A stretch of DNA of 64,000 bases from an uncultured Pelagibacteraceae bacterium (GTDB lineage Bacteria; Pseudomonadota; Alphaproteobacteria; Pelagibacterales; Pelagibacteraceae), in assembly GCA_902543295.1 (NCBI GenBank), contig CACBXW010000004.1, positions 1 through 64,000 on the forward strand, written 5' to 3'. The position numbers and the translations under genes are program-made. Positions 24,638 through 33,989 of the stretch are shown in pieces. The number at the start of each line of letters is the position of its first letter. Within the stretch, counting starts at the first letter, position 1. The notes beneath the pieces are model-generated. The model saw only the letters and a program-made list of their open reading frames with translations. It did not search any database and was not told where the DNA came from.

Positions 24638-27318
24638 TGTTTAAAAGAGATTTATATTATGAGAGAATTCCTACAAAATCTTTGAGAGAGGATGTTAGAT
24701 TTTTAGGAAATTCATTAGGAAATGTAATTAAAGAACAAGAAGGGAAAAGATTTTATAATCTTGTTGAGAAAATTAGAAAGCTATCAAAAGCAAATAAAAT
24801 CCAAAATAAATCATATAAAAAAATTTCTAGTGAAATTAAAAGTATTAATCCTAAAAATACTTACAAGCTTGCAAGAGCATTTAATCATTTTATGAATTTT
24901 ATAAATCTAGCCGAGTCTATTGATGCATCTAGACAACTCAACCAATATGAAAATAAAAGAGACGGTAAAAATCAAAAAAATATTTTTATAGAAGAAATTT
25001 TTGAGAAATTATTTAAAAATAAAAAAATTAATAATAATAAAATATATAATTTTGCAAAAAATTTAAATATTGGAATAGTTTTGACAGCTCATCCAACAGA
25101 GGTCAAAAGAAGAACTTTAATTCAAAAATATCATAAAATTACAGAAATACTTGAAGATAGAGAGCTATTTAAGGATCATTCTTCAAAAATAAAATCTTTA
25201 AATAAAAAAATTCATGATGAATTTACCATTATCTGGAATACAGATGACTTAAAAAGATCTAAACCATCTCCAGCCGATGAAGCTCGCTGGGGTCTCGCTA
25301 TAATAGAGGACAGTCTTTGGGAAACAGTCCCAAAAGTTTACAGGAGACTGAATGAGATATTTTTGAAAAATATGGGTAAAGGTTTGCCAAAAAATTTTAA
25401 TCCTATTGAGTTTGGATCATGGATGGGTGGTGATAGAGATGGAAATCCAAATGTAACATCAAAAGTAACTAAGGAAGTTTTGTTATTATCAAGATGGGAA
25501 GCAGCAAAATTGTATGAAAAAGAACTCACTAAATTAATTAGATCATATTCAATGAAAAAGTGTTCAAAAAAAATTCAAAAACTTACAGGAAGATCATTTG
25601 AACCTTACAGAGTTTTCTTAAGACCTCTAAGAGATAAAATGCGATTTACTCATCGAGCAATTGAACAGTTTATAGTGAACAAAAAACCTTTAGAGTATAA
25701 CAAATTGCTAAACTCAAAAGAGGAAATTTTAAAACCTCTTAGAATTGTCCGTGAGTCTTTAGAGGAAAATCAAAGTGAAAATATTGCAAGTAGTGATTTA
25801 TTAGATTTAATGAGAAGAGCAAAATGTTTCGGTATTAATCTAGCAAAATTAGATATTAGACAAGAGTCATCTAGACACTCACAGTTAATTAATGAACTTG
25901 TTAAAAAAAAAAATAAACTTAATTATTTAAAATGGAGTGAGGAAGAAAAAATTAAATTTTTATCATCTAAGATGAAAAAAAAATCAAATTTCATAAAAAA
26001 TTTTAATTTTAAAAATAAAGAAAACAAAGAAGTTTGGTCAACATTTAAAATTTTATCTGAAGAGCCAACTGAATGTTTAGGGGCTTATGTTATTTCAATG
26101 ACATCATCTGCATCTGACATTCTCTCTGTTTTATATTTGCAAAAAGAAGCAAATATTAAGAATAAATTAAGAGTTGTTCCTTTATTTGAAACATTAGATG
26201 ACTTAATTAATGCAAAATCAATAATGGCCAGCTTGTTTTCATTAAAGTGGTACAGAGATTTAATAAAAAATAAACAAGAAGTCATGATTGGATATTCAGA
26301 CTCAAGCAAAGATGCTGGAAAAATTTGTGCAAGTTGGCATCAATATAAGGCTCAAGAAGAAATTATTAAAATTGCAAAAAAATATAAAATAGATATTACT
26401 TTCTTTCATGGAAGAGGTGGTTCAGCGGGTAGAGGTGGAGGCCCAATTCAAGCTACTTTAAAATCTCAGCCGCCAAATACAGTTAATGGAAAAATTAGAA
26501 TAACCGATCAAGGGGAAGTTATTCAGCAGAAATATGGATATCAGCCTTTAGCAATTTATAATTTATGTAGCTATATAGGAGCGGTAATGGAGGCAACATT
26601 AGCACCACCGCCAGTCCCTAAAAAAGATTGGAGAAATCTAATTGAAAAAATGTCTGATATTTCAAAAAGTTCATATAGAAAAAATATTAATCAAAGTTCA
26701 GATTTTATTAAATATTTTAAAACCGTTACGCCACATGTGTCTTTAGGAAAACTTTCAATTGGATCAAGACCGTCTAAAAGAAAGAATATTGATAATATCA
26801 AAGGTTTAAGAGCAATACCCTGGGTATTTGCTTGGACACAAATAAGATTAATGCTCCCAGCATGGCTAGGAAGTGCAGAAGCTTTAAGATATTCATCGAT
26901 AGAAAAATTTGAGAAAACACTAATAGATATGGAAAAAAATTGGCCTTTCTTCAATTCAATGATGGATATCTTGGATATGGTAATTTCAAAAGTGGACCCA
27001 GATATTTCAAAAATATATGAGGAATACTTAGCTGATAAAGATTTAAAAAGAGTTGGAAAAAAACTTAGGTTCCAATTCGAAGTTATTAAAAAATTAAATA
27101 AAAAGATTACCCCTAAAGAAATTATAAATGAAAGAAAAAAATTTAGATCAGGAGTTATTGTAAGAAATATTTACACAGAAGTATTAAATATAATACAAGC
27201 AGTAGTTATGAATAAAATCAAAAACAAGAAATTAAATTCAGATAAAAAAAATGATCTTAATGATGCATTATTAACATCTATTGCAGGTATTTCAGCTGCA
27301 ATGAAAAATACTGGTTAA
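24637..27318 (+). CDS. ppc: phosphoenolpyruvate carboxylase
   Basis: 893 residues, full length. TAHPTEVKRRTL holds the catalytic His, MGGDRDGNP, the YSDSSKDAG segment, FHGRGGSAGRGGGP with the essential Arg, and the C-terminal MKNTG are all intact. It carboxylates PEP to oxaloacetate with bicarbonate, the anaplerotic feed of the TCA cycle. Its ATG overlaps the lactonase stop, so translation may be coupled to the sugar operon. A ccdA-like gene starts at the very next base. Confidence 0.95.
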   Translation: MFKRDLYYERIPTKSLREDVRFLGNSLGNVIKEQEGKRFYNLVEKIRKLSKANKIQNKSYKKISSEIKSINPKNTYKLARAFNHFMNFINLAESIDASRQLNQYENKRDGKNQKNIFIEEIFEKLFKNKKINNNKIYNFAKNLNIGIVLTAHPTEVKRRTLIQKYHKITEILEDRELFKDHSSKIKSLNKKIHDEFTIIWNTDDLKRSKPSPADEARWGLAIIEDSLWETVPKVYRRLNEIFLKNMGKGLPKNFNPIEFGSWMGGDRDGNPNVTSKVTKEVLLLSRWEAAKLYEKELTKLIRSYSMKKCSKKIQKLTGRSFEPYRVFLRPLRDKMRFTHRAIEQFIVNKKPLEYNKLLNSKEEILKPLRIVRESLEENQSENIASSDLLDLMRRAKCFGINLAKLDIRQESSRHSQLINELVKKKNKLNYLKWSEEEKIKFLSSKMKKKSNFIKNFNFKNKENKEVWSTFKILSEEPTECLGAYVISMTSSASDILSVLYLQKEANIKNKLRVVPLFETLDDLINAKSIMASLFSLKWYRDLIKNKQEVMIGYSDSSKDAGKICASWHQYKAQEEIIKIAKKYKIDITFFHGRGGSAGRGGGPIQATLKSQPPNTVNGKIRITDQGEVIQQKYGYQPLAIYNLCSYIGAVMEATLAPPPVPKKDWRNLIEKMSDISKSSYRKNINQSSDFIKYFKTVTPHVSLGKLSIGSRPSKRKNIDNIKGLRAIPWVFAWTQIRLMLPAWLGSAEALRYSSIEKFEKTLIDMEKNWPFFNSMMDILDMVISKVDPDISKIYEEYLADKDLKRVGKKLRFQFEVIKKLNKKITPKEIINERKKFRSGVIVRNIYTEVLNIIQAVVMNKIKNKKLNSDKKNDLNDALLTSIAGISAAMKNTG

Positions 27319-28026
27319 ATGATAGAATTATTTGTTGCATTTGGAGCTGGATTTATAAGCTTTTTGTCTCCATGTGTACTTCCATTAATACCTGGATATA
27401 TATCTTATATTTCTGGAAGCTCTTTAAATGAGTTATTAGAAAAAAAAAAAATTAATATATTCCCTATAGTTTTATTTACTTTTGGTTTTTCCATTGTTTT
27501 TATAAGCTTCGGAGCTACCGCAACTTTTTTAGGTTCTTTAATTTTAAGTAACTCTTTTGAATTAAGAATTATTGCAGGAAGTATAATAATCATTTTCTCC
27601 CTTCATATTATGGGATTAATTAATATTAAGTTTTTAAATTATGAAAAAAGAATTAATACTGAGATTAAATCAGGAAATTTTAGTTCAATATTAGTTGGTA
27701 TGGCATTTGGATTCGGATGGACTCCATGTATTGGACCTATTTTGGGATCAATATTAGCTTTAGCTTCAATTGAACAAAGTTTGAACAGAGGTATATTGTT
27801 ACTTGTGTTCTATTCACTTGGTTTAGCATTGCCATTTATTGCATCAGGTTATTTGATTCAACGTTTTATGGTTGTTACAAAAAATCTAAAATCAAAAATG
27901 ATAACTATGTCAAGAATTGGCGGAGGATTATTATTGATAACAGGAATATTAATGATTACAAACCAGTTACAAGCTTTAGGATTTTACATATTAAAGTATT
28001 TTCCTATACTTCAAAAACTTGGATAA
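27319..28026 (+). CDS. ccdA: CcdA/DsbD-like cytochrome c biogenesis membrane protein
   Basis: 235 residues, six membrane helices. The two redox cysteines lie in helix motifs SPCVLPLIPGY (helix 1) and GWTPCIGPI (helix 4), the CcdA hallmark. It passes electrons from cytoplasmic thioredoxin to periplasmic thiol carriers for cytochrome c maturation or disulfide repair. It is directly adjacent to ppc (0 bases) and 2 bases before a flavoprotein gene. It contains a 12-A run at 27440-27451. Confidence 0.9.
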   Translation: MIELFVAFGAGFISFLSPCVLPLIPGYISYISGSSLNELLEKKKINIFPIVLFTFGFSIVFISFGATATFLGSLILSNSFELRIIAGSIIIIFSLHIMGLINIKFLNYEKRINTEIKSGNFSSILVGMAFGFGWTPCIGPILGSILALASIEQSLNRGILLLVFYSLGLALPFIASGYLIQRFMVVTKNLKSKMITMSRIGGGLLLITGILMITNQLQALGFYILKYFPILQKLG

Positions 28027-28028
28027 AA

Positions 28029-28616
28029 ATGAAAATATACCAAATCGATTGCAGTGCTAGAAAAGAAGGTTCTACCTCAAGGATGCTTGCAAAAAAAATA
28101 CTTGATAAAGTTAAAAAAGATAATGATGAAGTCATTTATAGAGATCTAGATGACGAAATGCTTTTTATATCTGGTTTAACTGAGTCTGGAATGAAAATTC
28201 CAGAGAACGAGCAAACAGATGAACATAAAAAAATGTTTGAATTGTCTGATAAGTTAGTATCAGAGTTAAAAGAATGTGATATAATTATTATATCAGTGCC
28301 AATATATAATTTTGGCCCACCAGCAACACTGAAAGCTTGGGCTGATCTTGCGGCCAGAGTAAAATTGACATTTAAATACGGGGATGACGGAAGAAGAAAA
28401 GGTTTATTAGAAGATAAGCAGGTCTATTTAGTAATAACTTCTGGCGGAACAAAAATACAAGGGGATGAAGACTTTTTAACTCCATGGTTGATACATATGT
28501 TAAATTTTTTTGGTATCAAAAAAATCGATATAGTTGCAGCAGATCAAATGGCTTTAGATTATGAAAAGTCTATAAAAAACGCTGAAGAAAAAATAAAAGA
28601 ATTATTCAAAGATTAA
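28029..28616 (+). CDS. FMN-dependent NADH-azoreductase-like flavodoxin-fold protein
   Basis: 195 residues. SARKEGSTSRMLA is the FMN phosphate loop, SVPIYNFGPPATLKAWAD the isoalloxazine-binding segment and TSGGTKIQGDEDFLTPWL the third FMN loop, as in AzoR. It is a cytoplasmic quinone or azo reductase using NADH. It overlaps the convergent dioxygenase gene by 11 bases at the 3' end. Confidence 0.85.
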   Translation: MKIYQIDCSARKEGSTSRMLAKKILDKVKKDNDEVIYRDLDDEMLFISGLTESGMKIPENEQTDEHKKMFELSDKLVSELKECDIIIISVPIYNFGPPATLKAWADLAARVKLTFKYGDDGRRKGLLEDKQVYLVITSGGTKIQGDEDFLTPWLIHMLNFFGIKKIDIVAADQMALDYEKSIKNAEEKIKELFKD

Positions 28617-29709
28617 ATTTTCTTTTTAAATGTCTAAGTTTACCTTCTGTACTGTCGAAATCAATATAGCATCCTTGTAAATATCTATCACCTTCGTTAA
28701 CATCATACCTTGTTCTTCCATGAAGCAATCTATGATTGTCCATCATTAATAAATCTCCAGTTTCCAATTTAAATTCAACTTTATATTTATCAGAGTTGTA
28801 TAATTCAGAAATTTTATTTCTAGCTTTATAGAATAAATCCAATTTTGATTTTTCTAATATCGGAGCATAATCTAGTCTTGGACTAAATCTAACTTGTTTA
28901 AAATTATTTTTTTCATCCAATTTAATTAACTCAGACATATCTTCTAGAACAACTGTATTGTCTATAAATTTAAATTTTACTTTAACTGAAGATAAAATTT
29001 CATAATATTCTGGATAATCCTCTTTGATTTTTTCACTTACTGTGTAACCATCAACCAAGGTAGAATTTCCTCCACTCACATTATTTGTAATACAATGCAA
29101 TAATTGAACACAAGGAACTGGTTTTCTATACGGATTATCTGTATGTGGAGATAATGCTAATGATGTATAAGCCAAATCGTTTGGATTAGGCACAGATCTT
29201 ACATTAAAAAATTCCCCAAAATTTGTTCTTCTGACACTGCCAATTGTATTTGCAAATTTAATAATAAAATTATCTTCAGTTGGAACATTAGTTAAAACTA
29301 CAAAACCATATTTATAGAATGATACTAATAAATCATACATGATTTTTTTTTCAAAAATATTATTTTCAAATTTAGATTTTTGAAAATTATTAAAATTTGA
29401 ATCCCATTTAATTTTATCAATTGAAATAGGATCAAGATTTTGCGATTTATACTCATTTAATATTTGATCTTCTTTTATTTTATAATTGGTTCCATCATTG
29501 AAAAATAAGTTAAGTAATCCATCTTCATTCTCAATTTTTTCTATATCAATGTTAGTATTTATAGAATTTGGATCAAATAATCTTTGTTGATTTCCTTTAT
29601 CCAGAGCATCTTCGTTATTTATTCTTTCTCTAAGCCAAAATGGATGTATTTCTTCCTTATTATTTCCACTATTTATAAATACTTTTTTAGAATCGATTTC
29701 TATTTTCAT
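28606..29709 (-). CDS. TauD/gamma-butyrobetaine hydroxylase-like Fe(II)/2-oxoglutarate dioxygenase
   Basis: 367 residues. An N-terminal GBBH-like domain (about 1-85, with HPFWLRERI in place of the usual WLRDNC) precedes a TauD domain. The Fe triad is His189-x-Asp191 in SPHTDNPYR and a distal His near 330 (HRLLHGRTRY), with Arg332/334 for 2-oxoglutarate. Family members hydroxylate gamma-butyrobetaine, trimethyllysine or similar betaines. The domain's zinc cysteines are missing, so it may differ in substrate. No carnitine genes flank it. Confidence 0.83.
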   Translation of the reverse strand: MKIEIDSKKVFINSGNNKEEIHPFWLRERINNEDALDKGNQQRLFDPNSINTNIDIEKIENEDGLLNLFFNDGTNYKIKEDQILNEYKSQNLDPISIDKIKWDSNFNNFQKSKFENNIFEKKIMYDLLVSFYKYGFVVLTNVPTEDNFIIKFANTIGSVRRTNFGEFFNVRSVPNPNDLAYTSLALSPHTDNPYRKPVPCVQLLHCITNNVSGGNSTLVDGYTVSEKIKEDYPEYYEILSSVKVKFKFIDNTVVLEDMSELIKLDEKNNFKQVRFSPRLDYAPILEKSKLDLFYKARNKISELYNSDKYKVEFKLETGDLLMMDNHRLLHGRTRYDVNEGDRYLQGCYIDFDSTEGKLRHLKRKFNL

Positions 29710-29796
29710 CTATCTGGATTCTTCTATCAAATTCTAAAATTTTCAAGATATTTTATTTGAACTAGTTGTATATTTTAACTATTACTCATCAGATAA

Positions 29797-30600
29797 ATGA
29801 CCTTCAAAAAAACAAAAGATTTCAAGATTTATTACACCTTTTTGAATAAGCTTGCTAAGGATTTAACTAATTTTTATTACACTAAACTTAACAAAACTTT
29901 TACAATTAATAACAAGTTAAAAGGTAAAGGTTATGATCCCGTTACCAGTGCTGATAAAGCTTTTGAAAAATTTATAAGAAAAAAAATTAATGATAAGTTC
30001 CCAGATCATCAAATTATCGGTGAAGAGTTTGGAGCAAAAAAGACAAAAAGTCTATTTTCATGGATAATTGACCCAATTGATGGGACAAGATCATTTGTCG
30101 CTGGAAATCCTACATGGAGCAATTTAATTTCTTTAAATTATAACGACGCCCCTATACTTGGTTTAGCAAATTTTCCAAGAATGAAAAGATACTATTTAAA
30201 TCAAGATGATAAATCTGCTTTTGTGTTTGAAAATGGAAAAATAAGAAAATTAAAAGTAAACAAAAAAATAAAATTTGATTATTCGAAAGTAGCTGCTGCT
30301 TTTCACGGAACTTTATCTTTTCAAAAACAAAAAAAAATAATGAAATTTATCAAGAGAATGCAGTTTCCATGTTTCGATGCACTAACATATTGCCAATTAG
30401 CAGAGGGAAGACTAGATATTGTAGCTCAATGTGCAAACAAAATTTGGGATATACATCCGATAATACCAATTATTAAAGCATCAGGTGGAATAATTACTAC
30501 ATGGGATAATAAAGATGCTTCATTAGGTGGAAACATAATTGTTTCAAATAATTTATCAAATCATAAAAAAATTTTAAAATTACTCAAGCCAGCTACATGA
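29797..30600 (+). CDS. inositol monophosphatase family phosphatase (possibly HisN-type)
   Basis: 267 residues. All metal motifs are present: GEEFG, DPIDGTRSFVAGNP and WDIHPIIPIIKASGG. The last has His-Pro where inositol monophosphatases usually have Ala-Gly or Ala-Ala. The DPIDGTRSF pattern is common in the histidinol-phosphatase (HisN) group. It dephosphorylates a phosphorylated alcohol such as inositol phosphate or histidinol phosphate. It overlaps the next gene by ATGA, suggesting coupling. Confidence 0.85.
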   Translation: MTFKKTKDFKIYYTFLNKLAKDLTNFYYTKLNKTFTINNKLKGKGYDPVTSADKAFEKFIRKKINDKFPDHQIIGEEFGAKKTKSLFSWIIDPIDGTRSFVAGNPTWSNLISLNYNDAPILGLANFPRMKRYYLNQDDKSAFVFENGKIRKLKVNKKIKFDYSKVAAAFHGTLSFQKQKKIMKFIKRMQFPCFDALTYCQLAEGRLDIVAQCANKIWDIHPIIPIIKASGGIITTWDNKDASLGGNIIVSNNLSNHKKILKLLKPAT

Positions 30601-31322
30601 AAAATATAATTGTTCTTCAACACATTAAAATTGAGGATCCTGGTTATATTAAAGATTTAATGTTAAAGGATAAAGTTCATATTAAAAATGTAGAACTTGA
30701 CGAAGGAGAAAAAATACCTGATGATTTAACTGGATTTGATGCAATGTTTTGTATGGGCGGACCAATGGATACTTGGATGGAAAAAGATTACCCTTGGTTA
30801 ATAGAAGAGAAAAAAAAAATCAAAGAATTTGTAGTAGACTTAAATAAACCATATTTAGGTTTTTGTTTAGGTTGTCAATTATTAGGGGAGGTAGTTGGAG
30901 GTAAAGTAGTTAAATCAAAAAATCCAGAGATAGGTATTTTAGATATTAATTTTTTAAATAGTAAAAAGGACGATTTATTATTTAAAGAATATCCTGATAT
31001 TATTAAATCACTCCAATGGCATTCATATGAAGTTCAAAATTTAGAAAATAATAATGATATAACTCTTTTAGCATCATCTCCTGAAACGAAATACCAAATT
31101 TTTAAATATAAAAAACATGCTTACGGTATTCAATTTCATATAGAGATAAAAGATACCACTGTAGGAGAATGGGGATGTGTGCCTGAATATAAGTCTGCTT
31201 TAGAGAGTCAGTTAGGACAAGGAGCTCTTGATAAATTTGATAGTGATGCGAAAGACAACATTCAATCTATGAACAAATATTCTAAAATTCTTTACGAAAA
31301 CTTCAAAAAAATAGTGAATTAA
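30597..31322 (+). CDS. class I glutamine amidotransferase-like protein
   Basis: 241 residues. Cys90 lies in GFCLGCQLL, the nucleophile elbow, and YGIQFHIEI contains the His/Glu of the triad. It resembles the stand-alone GMP-synthase-type glutaminase domain. Such proteins move ammonia to a partner or hydrolyse gamma-glutamyl compounds. It ends 61 bases before the peptide transporter binding protein. The acceptor is unknown. Confidence 0.82.
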   Translation: MKNIIVLQHIKIEDPGYIKDLMLKDKVHIKNVELDEGEKIPDDLTGFDAMFCMGGPMDTWMEKDYPWLIEEKKKIKEFVVDLNKPYLGFCLGCQLLGEVVGGKVVKSKNPEIGILDINFLNSKKDDLLFKEYPDIIKSLQWHSYEVQNLENNNDITLLASSPETKYQIFKYKKHAYGIQFHIEIKDTTVGEWGCVPEYKSALESQLGQGALDKFDSDAKDNIQSMNKYSKILYENFKKIVN

Positions 31323-31383
31323 ATCACTTTAGTTTACATAATTAATAAGTTAGATTTTTATTTTAATAATATAGGAGAGAGAA

Positions 31384-32946
31384 ATGAAGTATGGGTATTT
31401 TATAAAAATTTTATTGGCTTTTTTTCTAGCTTTTGCTCCAACACAAGCGTTTGCAAAAACTATTAAATGGTCAATGCAGGGTGATAGTTTAACACTTGAT
31501 CCTCATGCTCAAAACGAAGGTCCTACCACTCAAGTATCTAGACAAGTATACGAGGCTCTAGTTACCAGAGGATTAGATATGAAAATTGGACCTCAACTAG
31601 CAACAGAGTGGAGAACTCAAGGTCCTAATACTTGGATCTTTAAATTAAGAGAAGATGTTAAATTTTCTGATGGAACTCCATTTACATCTGAAGACGTTGT
31701 ATTTAGTATTTTAAGAGCAAAACAAAGAACATCTGATTTTAAAGAATATATTAGTACAGTATCAGGTGTAAAAGCAGTTAATGACTACACAGTAGAAATT
31801 ACAACAAGTAAACCAAATCCAATTCTTTTAAACCAACTTTCAAACATTTTTATAATGTCAAAAAAATGGAGTGAAAAGAATTTTGCAGTCATGGCGCAGA
31901 ACTGGGATGCTGGACAAGAAACATTTTCAGCTACAAATGCTATGGGAACTGGACCATTTAAAATTACATTAAGAGAACCAAATACTAAAACAGTTTTCAA
32001 ACGTAATAAAAAATGGTGGGGTACTATGAAAGATGACAAAGTAACAGAAATTCATCTACTACCTATAAAAAATGCAGCTACTAGAGTTGCAGCTCTTTTA
32101 TCTGGTGAAATTGATGTTGTTACTGATGCACCTGTGCAAGATTTAGCTAGAATTAAAAATTCACCTGCTCACAAAGTTGAAAGCACTGCTCAAATGAGAA
32201 CTATATTCCTTGGTATGGATCAGGGAGCCGATAAACTTAGAACAGGTAATACAGGTGATAATCCATTCAAAAAGAAAGCAGTTAGACAAGCTCTTTATCA
32301 AGCTATAGATATTGAAGCTATTAAGAAAAAAGTAATGAGAGGTTTAAGTGAACCTGCTGGAATAATTACTTTTCCAGGTGTTAACGGATACACAGAAGAA
32401 CTTGATAAAAGACTTCCTTATGATGTAGCTGCTGCAAAAAAACTTCTAGCTGATGCTGGATATCCGAATGGATTTGAAGTTGAGCTTAGATGTCCAAATG
32501 ACAGATATGTAAATGATGAAGCTATATGCACAGCTGTTGTTGGTATGTTAGGTAAAATCGGTGTTAAAGTAAATTTATTTGCCCAAACAAAAAGTAAGCA
32601 CTTTAAAGAACTAAAAGATAATCAAGGTGACTTTTATATGTTAGGTTGGGGAGTTCCAACTTTAGATAGTCATTATGTTTTCCATTACTTATATGAAAGT
32701 GGAGCAAGCTGGAACAGAGTTAACTTTAGTAACTCTGATGTAGATGCTGCGATAAGAGTTATGGAAGGTGAAGTTAACCTAGATAAGAGAAATGCTGCGA
32801 TAGCTGAAGCTTGGAAAATAGTAAAAGATGATATTTCTTATCTTCCTTTACATCACCAAGTTATATCTTGGGCTGCAAAAAAAGATGTTAATGTTCCGAT
32901 AAGACCGAATAACGAGCCGTTATTCCGTTTTGCGAGCTTTGACTAA
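31384..32946 (+). CDS. ABC transporter substrate-binding protein, family 5 (DppA/OppA type)
   Basis: 520 residues with a signal peptide cut near AFAKT. The mature protein carries LTLDPHAQNEGPTTQVSRQVYEAL and FKLREDVKFSDGTPFTSEDV, the SBP_bac_5 signature, then LAGDAGYPNGF-type and YLPLHHQ-type segments. It binds di-/oligopeptides, glutathione or opines. AGGAGAGAGAA is its ribosome binding site. A 12-bp hairpin at 32956-32985 separates it from the permease gene. Confidence 0.92.
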   Translation: MKYGYFIKILLAFFLAFAPTQAFAKTIKWSMQGDSLTLDPHAQNEGPTTQVSRQVYEALVTRGLDMKIGPQLATEWRTQGPNTWIFKLREDVKFSDGTPFTSEDVVFSILRAKQRTSDFKEYISTVSGVKAVNDYTVEITTSKPNPILLNQLSNIFIMSKKWSEKNFAVMAQNWDAGQETFSATNAMGTGPFKITLREPNTKTVFKRNKKWWGTMKDDKVTEIHLLPIKNAATRVAALLSGEIDVVTDAPVQDLARIKNSPAHKVESTAQMRTIFLGMDQGADKLRTGNTGDNPFKKKAVRQALYQAIDIEAIKKKVMRGLSEPAGIITFPGVNGYTEELDKRLPYDVAAAKKLLADAGYPNGFEVELRCPNDRYVNDEAICTAVVGMLGKIGVKVNLFAQTKSKHFKELKDNQGDFYMLGWGVPTLDSHYVFHYLYESGASWNRVNFSNSDVDAAIRVMEGEVNLDKRNAAIAEAWKIVKDDISYLPLHHQVISWAAKKDVNVPIRPNNEPLFRFASFD

Positions 32947-32955
32947 ATAATTTAT

Positions 32956-32985
32956 TACAAGCCCTTTTTAATTAAAGGGCTTGTA
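32956..32985 (+). other. intercistronic hairpin between binding protein and permease
   Basis: TACAAGCCCTTT (32956-32967) pairs with AAAGGGCTTGTA (32974-32985) around TTAATT. There is no T run afterwards, so it may stabilise the upstream mRNA end rather than terminate. Confidence 0.75.
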
Positions 32986-33005
32986 TAAAAATAAAATTTC
33001 ATAAA

Positions 33006-33989
33006 TTGATAAAGTATTTTTTTAAACGATTGTTTCAATCTGCAATGGTTATGCTTGTCGTAGCTTTTGTATCTTTTTCTCTTTTTAATTTTGTAGGAGA
33101 CCCAATAAATAACATGGTGGGTGAGGAAACATCAGATGAAGAAAGAGCTGAGTTAAGAGAAACCTTGGGTTTAATGGACCCAATTCATGTACAATTTACT
33201 AGGTTTATAATTAATGCCTCAAAAGGAGAATTTGGAATATCTTATCAATTAAGAAGACCTGTATCAGAATTAATCATTGAAAGATTACCGGCAACAATTG
33301 AATTAGTTTTAATATCTGCTCTAATTGCATTGGTTTCTGGTACTTTATTGGGAGTATATACAGGCATAAAAAGAAAAGGTTTTTTGAGTGATTTTATCTT
33401 AGCAGTTTCTTTATTAGGTGTTTCTCTTCCAACTTTTGTAATTGGTATTTTATTTATTTATCTTTTTGCAGTTATATTAGGCGTTCTACCATCGTTTGGA
33501 AGAGGTGAGGTGGTAGATCTAGGATTTTGGTCGACAGGCTTTTTAACCATATCAGGTTTAAAAGCAATTATATTACCGTCAGTTACTTTAAGTCTTTTTC
33601 AAATGACTTATATAATAAGGCTCGTCAGAGCTGAAATGATGGAAATACTTCAGACTGATTACATAAAGTTTGCAAGAGCCAGAGGCATTAATGAAAAAAG
33701 CATTAATTATAAGCACGCACTTAAAAATGGACTAATTCCAGTAATAACTATTGCTGGTATAAATATTGGAACATTAATTGCATTTTCAATTATTACGGAA
33801 ACAGTATTTCAATGGCCAGGTATGGGATTTCTTTTTATTCAAGCTGTTCAGTTTGTAGATATTCCAATTATGTCAGCATATTTAGTATTTATAGCATTCG
33901 TTTTTGTAATGATAAATTTTATAGTCGATATCTTGTATTACTTTATAGATCCAAGAATTAGAGTTAAAGGAGATTCAGCTAGTGGATAA
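33006..33989 (+). CDS. dppB: peptide/opine ABC transporter permease, DppB type
   Basis: 327 residues from a TTG at 33006, the only start that keeps the conserved N-terminus IKYFFKRLFQ. Six helices are predicted, with the permease EAA-like loop ARARGINEKSINYKHALKNGLIP. It forms the channel with the 33982 protein. The weak TTG start and upstream hairpin both fit lower expression than the binding protein. It overlaps the next gene by 8 bases. Confidence 0.9.
   Translation: MIKYFFKRLFQSAMVMLVVAFVSFSLFNFVGDPINNMVGEETSDEERAELRETLGLMDPIHVQFTRFIINASKGEFGISYQLRRPVSELIIERLPATIELVLISALIALVSGTLLGVYTGIKRKGFLSDFILAVSLLGVSLPTFVIGILFIYLFAVILGVLPSFGRGEVVDLGFWSTGFLTISGLKAIILPSVTLSLFQMTYIIRLVRAEMMEILQTDYIKFARARGINEKSINYKHALKNGLIPVITIAGINIGTLIAFSIITETVFQWPGMGFLFIQAVQFVDIPIMSAYLVFIAFVFVMINFIVDILYYFIDPRIRVKGDSASG

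Noticed and set aside
24637..27318. Possible frameshift in ppc because of A runs
   Set aside because: All catalytic motifs and the C-terminal MKNTG are in one frame over 893 codons.
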